Position numbers and translations under genes: made by a program
In this document: piece by piece, positions 35,436-39,826 of the stretch
How the letters are laid out: each line of letters begins with the position of its first letter
Numbering within the stretch: the stretch's first letter is position 1
Assembly (NCBI GenBank): GCA_002691385.1
Contig: NZHT01000028.1
Location: 1-39,826, forward strand
DNA: 39,826 nt
Source of the DNA: Flammeovirgaceae bacterium
Lineage (GTDB): Bacteria > Bacteroidota > Bacteroidia > Cytophagales > Cyclobacteriaceae
Direction: 5' to 3'
The notes under the pieces: generated by a model
Databases searched by the model: none
What the model was told of the DNA's origin: nothing
The model's input: the letters and a program-made list of their open reading frames with translations, nothing else

Positions 35436-36839
35436 TTGAATATTAGCGAGCAACTTATAGAAATCCAAGAACATTTTGAAGTGATTTCTTCTGAAATGAT
35501 TTTGATTATAGGTTCGATCATATTGTTGATTTTGGGCATATTAAAAATACACTTATTTTGGATTAAAAGATTTGCTGCTGTTGTATTACTAGGTTCTTTT
35601 CTTTTTGCACAGGAGGTGCAAGATCTATTTTTTACGGAAACCATTATCAGAGATGATTTAAGCTACCTAATGACCCAATTATTGCCATTGGTTACCTTGG
35701 GAATATTTTGCTTTAAAGAACAAAGACACCAGTCCTATGAGTTCTATTTTTTGTTGATGAGTGTACTGTTAGGGTCTCTATTTATGGTAGGCTCCAACAA
35801 TTTATTGTTATTGTATTTAGCTATTGAATTAACTTCATATGCTAGCTATTTGTTGACTGGTTTTGATTTCAAAGAAAAAGGCAGTGAAGCAGCCATGAAG
35901 TACTTATTATTCGGAGGCGTGAGTTCTGCGGTGATGTTATTTGGAATTTCACTTTTGTATGGGGCATATAATTCGTTCTATTTTAATACCATGGAATTTT
36001 CAGTGCTGGGCGCAACTGGATTGCTCTTTTTTTTATCTGGCTTGTTTTTCAAAACTGCCATTGCCCCTTTTCATATATGGTTACCAGCAACTTATCAGGG
36101 TGCGCCAACAGATGTGGCTTCATTTTTTTCTATTGTACCTAAAACTGCTGGTTTTGCTGCACTTTATCATATATTTAAGTGGACCAATGAATTATTTAAT
36201 CCCTTTTTAGAGCATCTCATTTTACTCTTGGCTATCTTGACTATTCTATGGGGTACTTTGTCTGCTTTGAGACAAACAAATGTTAAAAGAATGCTTTCTT
36301 ATGGAGTGATGGCACACTCTGGATTCATACTTCCATTTTGCTTACACATGGAGACTTATTCTCTATTTAAGTATTATGTCATTATTTATGCAGTCATGAA
36401 TATTCTAGCCTTTCTGTTTGTACAGCTTCATGAAAATGATGGAGATGACTTATCCTTAAGTGCATTCTCTGGTTTAGGTATAAAATTCCCATTTTTAGGA
36501 GGGATCAGTGTGGTCTGGGCTATTGCGTTGGTAGGACTTCCTCCAACAGGGGGATTCATGGCTAAATTATTTCTCTTCTCTACTGCATGGCATTACTATG
36601 AATCCATGGACTCTTTATTTTGGTTAACCTTTATTGTTGTGGGTATTTTGAGTTCAGCAGCTTCTCTTTATTTTTATTTAAGAGTCCCTTATTTTTATTT
36701 TTTTAAAAAAGATCAAGGTAAAAAAGTGCATATAAACAAGATGCATTTTGCCATTATGATTTTGTTGGCATTTACTTTAATTTTTTTATTTATTCAACCC
36801 AATATTTTAGATAGATTTGCACCAATAATAAATCCATGA
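35436..36839 (+). CDS. nuoN: NADH-quinone oxidoreductase subunit N
   Basis: Antiporter-like subunit of complex I, 467 residues. Landmarks are AIELTSYASYLLTGF, KTAIAPFHIWLPATYQGAPT and VPKTAGFAALYHI. No ATG fits the start: TTG 35436 gives MNISEQLIEIQEHFEVISSE, a soluble N-terminal segment like that of related NuoN proteins as I remember them; the first internal ATG (35496) would remove it. The stop overlaps the PurF-like gene in ATGA. Confidence 0.93.
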   Translation: MNISEQLIEIQEHFEVISSEMILIIGSIILLILGILKIHLFWIKRFAAVVLLGSFLFAQEVQDLFFTETIIRDDLSYLMTQLLPLVTLGIFCFKEQRHQSYEFYFLLMSVLLGSLFMVGSNNLLLLYLAIELTSYASYLLTGFDFKEKGSEAAMKYLLFGGVSSAVMLFGISLLYGAYNSFYFNTMEFSVLGATGLLFFLSGLFFKTAIAPFHIWLPATYQGAPTDVASFFSIVPKTAGFAALYHIFKWTNELFNPFLEHLILLLAILTILWGTLSALRQTNVKRMLSYGVMAHSGFILPFCLHMETYSLFKYYVIIYAVMNILAFLFVQLHENDGDDLSLSAFSGLGIKFPFLGGISVVWAIALVGLPPTGGFMAKLFLFSTAWHYYESMDSLFWLTFIVVGILSSAASLYFYLRVPYFYFFKKDQGKKVHINKMHFAIMILLAFTLIFLFIQPNILDRFAPIINP

Positions 36840-38722
36840 GTGATGCCATCAAACATGAATGCGGTATAGTGCTTCTCAGATTGAGGAAGCCGCTACAGTA
36901 CTATATAGATAAGTACAAAACACCAAGTTATGCTGTGAATAAGATGTTTTTACTTATGCAAAAACAGCTCAATCGCGGCCAAGATGGGGTAGGAGTTGCC
37001 AACATTAAAATAGATATGGAACCGGGTTATCGCTACATCAGCAGATACAGAACCATTGATTCTCAACCTATCAAAACCATTTTTCAAAAGATTGGGAGAA
37101 AATATCAAAAGGCGCTTAAGGAAGGTGAAGAAAAATATATGGATGGGGCTTGGCTCAAACAAAATGTAGCTTTTTCAGGAGAAGTTTGGATGGGACATTT
37201 GCGCTATGGAACCCATGGGAAAAACAATATAGAGAACTGTCATCCATTCCTAAGACAAAATAACTGGAGGAGTCGTAATTTGGTTGTGGCAGGTAATTTT
37301 AATATGACGAATGTTGATCAACTTTTTGATAAACTTATCGAATTGGGCCAGCACCCTAAGGAAAAAGTAGATACCGTGACTGCCATGGAGAAAATAGGGC
37401 ATTTTCTTGATGAGGAAAATGAATTTATTTTTCATAAACATAAAAAATCACACAGTAAATCAGAGCTTACACACCTAATAGAGGAGCAGATAGACTTACG
37501 AAGGGTTTTAAATAAATCTTGCAGAGATTTTGATGGAGGATATGCCATCACCGGAATGGTAGGTTATGGAGCTGCTTTCGTGGCTAGAGATCCCGTTGGG
37601 ATTAGGCCAGCCTATTATTATGCCGATGATGAGGTCATCGTGGTGGCTTCAGAAAAGCCAGCAATCAAAACTGCTTTTGAGTGCAATTATGAGGATATCA
37701 AGGAGGTCAGTCCAGGTCATGCTTTAATTATAGATAAGCATGGAAATTATGAGCACAAACAGTTCCTTGAGCCGCAAAAGAAAAAGGCCTGTAGTTTTGA
37801 GCGTATTTATTTCTCAAGGGGAACAGACCCAGATATTTATCGTGAGCGCAAAGAATTGGGCAAGTTGATGGTTCCTCAAGTTTTGAAATCAATCAATTTT
37901 GATTTAAAAAACACTGTCTTTTCTTATATACCCAATACAGCTGAAATTTCATTTTTAGGGATGATGTCAGGGGTTGAAAATTACTTAATAAGTAAGCGTA
38001 AGGAGATTATTGTGGATCATAAACCCAGTGCGGATTCATTGGAAGATTTATTGACCTTTAAACCTAGGATAGAAAAATTAGTATTGAAAGATGCTAAATT
38101 ACGTACTTTCATAGCGGATGCTTCACACAGAGATGAATTGGTAGCGCATGTCTATGACACTACTTTCGAAGTCATCCAAAAGGACAGAGATTCATTGGTT
38201 ATTATTGATGACAGTATTGTGAGGGGTACTACTCTAGAGAAAAGTATCTTGACTTTATTGGACAATCTGAATCCTAAAAAAATTGTGATCATATCATCTG
38301 CTCCACAAATTAGATTTCCCGATTGTTATGGTATTGACATGAGTAAAATGAAGGATTTTGTTGCCTTCAGGGCCGTATTGGCCTTGCTCATTGATGAGGG
38401 GAAAGAATATCTATTGGAAGATGTATTAGAAAAATGCTTAGCTGACCAAAACAAGGTAAATGAGGTTAATTATGTTAAGCAACTTTATGCACCTTTTTCT
38501 TATGATCAAGTGTCTCAAAAAATTGCAGAGATTGTAAAACCTAAAAGGATGAAAGCCGTTCTTGAGGTCGTTTTTCAAACAGTTGAGGGCCTACACAAGG
38601 CATGTCCTGATCATCTTGGGGATTGGTATTTTACAGGGGATTATCCAACCAAAGGAGGAAATAGCGTTGTAAATACTGCATTTATTAATTTCATGAAGGG
38701 TGTGGAGGTTAGGGCTTACTAA
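36836..38722 (+). CDS. Long PurF-like amidophosphoribosyltransferase paralog
   Basis: Protein of 628 residues, while standard PurF is about 470-510. The N-terminal glutamine amidotransferase (Ntn) domain would be freed by cleavage before Cys9 (KHECGIVLL), leaving Cys as nucleophile; LNRGQDGVG, GHLRYGTHG, NCHPF and GNFN are amidotransferase motifs. The phosphoribosyltransferase half has LVIIDDSIVRGTT (454-466, PRPP loop), IYFSRGTDPDIYRERKELG, and IRFPDCYGIDM. Extra residues lie at about 60-110 and 170-225 and after 520. It may replace or accompany normal PurF (phosphoribosylamine synthesis from PRPP and glutamine). Its ATG overlaps the nuoN stop by 4 bp, so it is translated from the nuo mRNA. 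Family certain; exact role inferred. Confidence 0.88.
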   Translation: MSDAIKHECGIVLLRLRKPLQYYIDKYKTPSYAVNKMFLLMQKQLNRGQDGVGVANIKIDMEPGYRYISRYRTIDSQPIKTIFQKIGRKYQKALKEGEEKYMDGAWLKQNVAFSGEVWMGHLRYGTHGKNNIENCHPFLRQNNWRSRNLVVAGNFNMTNVDQLFDKLIELGQHPKEKVDTVTAMEKIGHFLDEENEFIFHKHKKSHSKSELTHLIEEQIDLRRVLNKSCRDFDGGYAITGMVGYGAAFVARDPVGIRPAYYYADDEVIVVASEKPAIKTAFECNYEDIKEVSPGHALIIDKHGNYEHKQFLEPQKKKACSFERIYFSRGTDPDIYRERKELGKLMVPQVLKSINFDLKNTVFSYIPNTAEISFLGMMSGVENYLISKRKEIIVDHKPSADSLEDLLTFKPRIEKLVLKDAKLRTFIADASHRDELVAHVYDTTFEVIQKDRDSLVIIDDSIVRGTTLEKSILTLLDNLNPKKIVIISSAPQIRFPDCYGIDMSKMKDFVAFRAVLALLIDEGKEYLLEDVLEKCLADQNKVNEVNYVKQLYAPFSYDQVSQKIAEIVKPKRMKAVLEVVFQTVEGLHKACPDHLGDWYFTGDYPTKGGNSVVNTAFINFMKGVEVRAY

Positions 38723-38754
38723 AAGTCCTTAATGTTTTGGTGATCTTTTTGATT

Positions 38755-39081
38755 TTAGATTGAAAAGCTTTCTCCACATCCGCAGGTGCGACTTGCATTG
38801 GGATTTACAAATTGAAAACCTTTACCATTTAATCCGTCCGAAAATTCAAGTGTTGTTCCTAATAGGTATAACAAACTTTTTCTATCTACGACGACTTTAA
38901 CTCCTTGATCTTCAAAAATATCATCTTGGTCTGTCACGGTATCATCAAAAGCAATGTCATACATCAGGCCAGAACAACCGCCCCCTTTTACTGAAACCCG
39001 CAAGTTATACGCTTCACTGTAACCTTCAGCAGTTCGTAGCACACTTATTTGATCTTTGGCTTTCTTGCTAATATTTATCAT
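38755..39081 (-). CDS. A-type iron-sulfur carrier (HesB/IscA/SufA/ErpA family)
   Basis: Protein of 108 residues that passes Fe-S clusters to apo-proteins. The three ligand cysteines are Cys36 (VKGGGCSGLMY), Cys100 and Cys102 (SRTCGCGESFSI), in the standard spacing and length. Whether it acts as SufA, IscA or ErpA cannot be told; no suf or isc genes are in the window. It has the best promoter seen here (39087-39114). It is divergent from the epimerase gene and converges on the PurF-like gene. Complex I upstream needs many clusters, but that link is only positional. Confidence 0.95.
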   Translation of the reverse strand: MINISKKAKDQISVLRTAEGYSEAYNLRVSVKGGGCSGLMYDIAFDDTVTDQDDIFEDQGVKVVVDRKSLLYLLGTTLEFSDGLNGKGFQFVNPNASRTCGCGESFSI

Positions 39082-39086
39082 TAATA

Positions 39087-39114
39087 CAAAAATAGTGTAT
39101 TATCTGTCATTCAA
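39087..39114 (-). promoter_or_regulatory. Complete -33/-7 promoter of the A-type carrier, near-leaderless
   Basis: On the minus strand, TTG (39114-39112) is followed after 17 nt by TATTTTTG (39094-39087), the full Bacteroidota pattern TTG-N17-TAnnTTTG. The -7 box ends 5 nt before the ATG at 39081, so the mRNA should start at or next to the start codon. Confidence 0.7.
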
Positions 39115-39171
39115 AATTATAAAACTCAGAAAAGTTCTTGTTTCTTTGTTAGAGTAAATACTCAGATTGAG

Positions 39172-39582
39172 ATGATAAAAGTAGAACATATAGGTATTGC
39201 GATAAAAAATATTGAGGAGGTGAATGCACTCTATACCAAGATATTTAATCAAAAGCCATATAAGCAAGAGCACGTTGATAGTGAGTCTGTGGATACCACT
39301 TTTTTTCAGGTGGGACAAACGAAAATAGAATTTTTAGCATCTGAAAATCCTGAAAGTACAATCGGTAAGTATGTAAAAAAAAATGGGTCTGGTATTCATC
39401 ATATTGCTTTTGAAGTTGATGATATTCAATCAGAAATCAATCGGTTAGAGGCAGAAGGATTTAATATGATATATAATCCAGCACGAATAGGTGCTGATAA
39501 TAAACTAGTAACCTTTATACACCCGAAGGGCACTGATGGCATACTTATTGAACTTTGCCAAGAAACCCATGATTTCAAATAA
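39172..39582 (+). CDS. mce: Methylmalonyl-CoA epimerase
   Basis: Vicinal-oxygen-chelate enzyme of 136 residues that interconverts (2R)- and (2S)-methylmalonyl-CoA. His6 (KVEHIGIAI), the His pair at 76-77 (GIHHIAFEVDD) and Glu127 (GILIELCQ) supply the metal site in the usual places. It belongs to propionyl-CoA use or the succinate-propionate route; methylmalonyl-CoA mutase is not in the window. A short inverted repeat, GAGTA-AA-TACTC (39152-39163), lies 8 bp before the ATG. Confidence 0.93.
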   Translation: MIKVEHIGIAIKNIEEVNALYTKIFNQKPYKQEHVDSESVDTTFFQVGQTKIEFLASENPESTIGKYVKKNGSGIHHIAFEVDDIQSEINRLEAEGFNMIYNPARIGADNKLVTFIHPKGTDGILIELCQETHDFK

Positions 39583-39613
39583 TCTGCTTTATATAGTTGC
39601 CATTATCATCACT

Positions 39614-39651
39614 CACTATTAATAGGGGTTATTTATACACTATTAATAGTG
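39614..39651. repeat. Tandem palindromic sites upstream of the lipoprotein gene
   Basis: CACTATTAATAGTG (39638-39651) is a perfect 14-bp palindrome. CACTATTAATAGGG (39614-39627) repeats 12 of its bases exactly, 24 bp upstream. Two like sites about two helical turns apart suggest cooperative binding by a regulator, or stems in the mce 3' region. The site is 90 bp from the downstream ATG. Confidence 0.5.
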
Positions 39652-39697
39652 AATATTTTGGCCAGAAATAGTCATTTCGGATAGCGCGTATCAATTT

Positions 39698-39705
39698 TAA
39701 ATTTG
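39698..39705 (+). promoter_or_regulatory. -7 promoter element of the terminal lipoprotein gene
   Basis: TAAATTTG matches TAnnTTTG, 36 nt before the ATG at 39742. No TTG is at the proper -33 distance. The palindromic sites lie just upstream, where a regulator could act on it. Confidence 0.45.
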
Positions 39706-39741
39706 TATTTTAAAAAAACAAGATATAAAACAAAATATAAA

Positions 39742-39826
39742 ATGAGTTTACTAAAACATACAACATTTTATGGTTTAGCCGTAGGAATTATTTTTCTTCT
39801 GAGTTGTGAGGAAGAAACTATCGAAG
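39742..39826 (+). CDS. N-terminus of a lipoprotein, cut by the window edge
   Basis: ATG 39742 opens a frame that runs to the window edge (28 codons). MSLLKHTTFYGLAVGIIFLL is a signal sequence and LLSC is a good lipobox, with Cys22 followed by acidic residues (EEETIE). In Bacteroidota an acidic stretch after the lipidated Cys is typical of surface-exposed lipoproteins. Nothing more can be said about function. Confidence 0.75.
   Translation, partial: MSLLKHTTFYGLAVGIIFLLSCEEETIE

Overview
The window is a 39.8-kb piece of an AT-rich chromosome from a member of the Bacteroidota, probably free-living and aerobic. It codes for lipopolysaccharide synthesis (Kdo transferase), complex I, a KatG/OxyR peroxide defence and methylmalonyl-CoA epimerase. 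A 1309-residue secreted protein ends in a type IX secretion (T9SS) sorting domain. The -7 promoter element TAnnTTTG, typical of this phylum, recurs just upstream of many genes, and Shine-Dalgarno sequences are not obvious. I cannot place the genus. No tRNA, rRNA, insertion sequence, prophage or CRISPR array was seen; the region reads as ordinary chromosome with a few accessory islands.

Layout. 1-3022: katG (running off the left edge) and oxyR, divergent around a shared control region. 3079-4892: a minus-strand cassette of an exported HMA-domain protein, an outer-membrane barrel and a Kazal-domain lipoprotein, preceded by two inverted repeats. 4951-6262: an unlisted 57-residue two-helix membrane protein, a low-molecular-weight phosphatase and an ankyrin protein. 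6369-8525: waaA and rsgA, directly abutting. 8844-10555: a secreted TPR-like protein followed by a decayed yigZ/IMPACT-family gene. 10548-12923: an nhaC, DEDD-exonuclease and cupin operon (minus). 12949-15491: a possible 49-residue ORF and the PcrA/UvrD helicase. 15662-18125: a sulfotransferase-like protein, DAHP synthase and an OsmC-family protein. 18133-22530: a minus-strand operon of M24 peptidase, M20 peptidase, LOG protein and cystathionine gamma-synthase/lyase. 22948-28280: cystathionine beta-synthase and the CotH/lamin-tail/beta-helix T9SS protein, ended by a strong hairpin. 28417-38722: murI, then nuoHIJKLMN and a long PurF-like paralog in one tightly overlapping run. 38755-39826: an A-type Fe-S carrier, methylmalonyl-CoA epimerase and the start of a lipoprotein gene.

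How the genes fit together. OxyR carries both redox cysteines and very likely controls katG. Cystathionine beta-synthase together with the MetB-family enzyme would give reverse transsulfuration (homocysteine to cysteine). The nuo genes supply only the membrane arm of complex I plus NuoI; nuoA-G must lie elsewhere. Five genes (oxyR, pcrA, the sulfotransferase, osmC and the A-type carrier) have a perfect TAnnTTTG box ending only 4-5 nt before the ATG, which predicts leaderless mRNAs. The observations I rate most interesting are that promoter architecture, the HMA/barrel/Kazal envelope cassette, the yigZ pseudogene with its four stops and three frameshifts, and the multidomain CotH surface protein.
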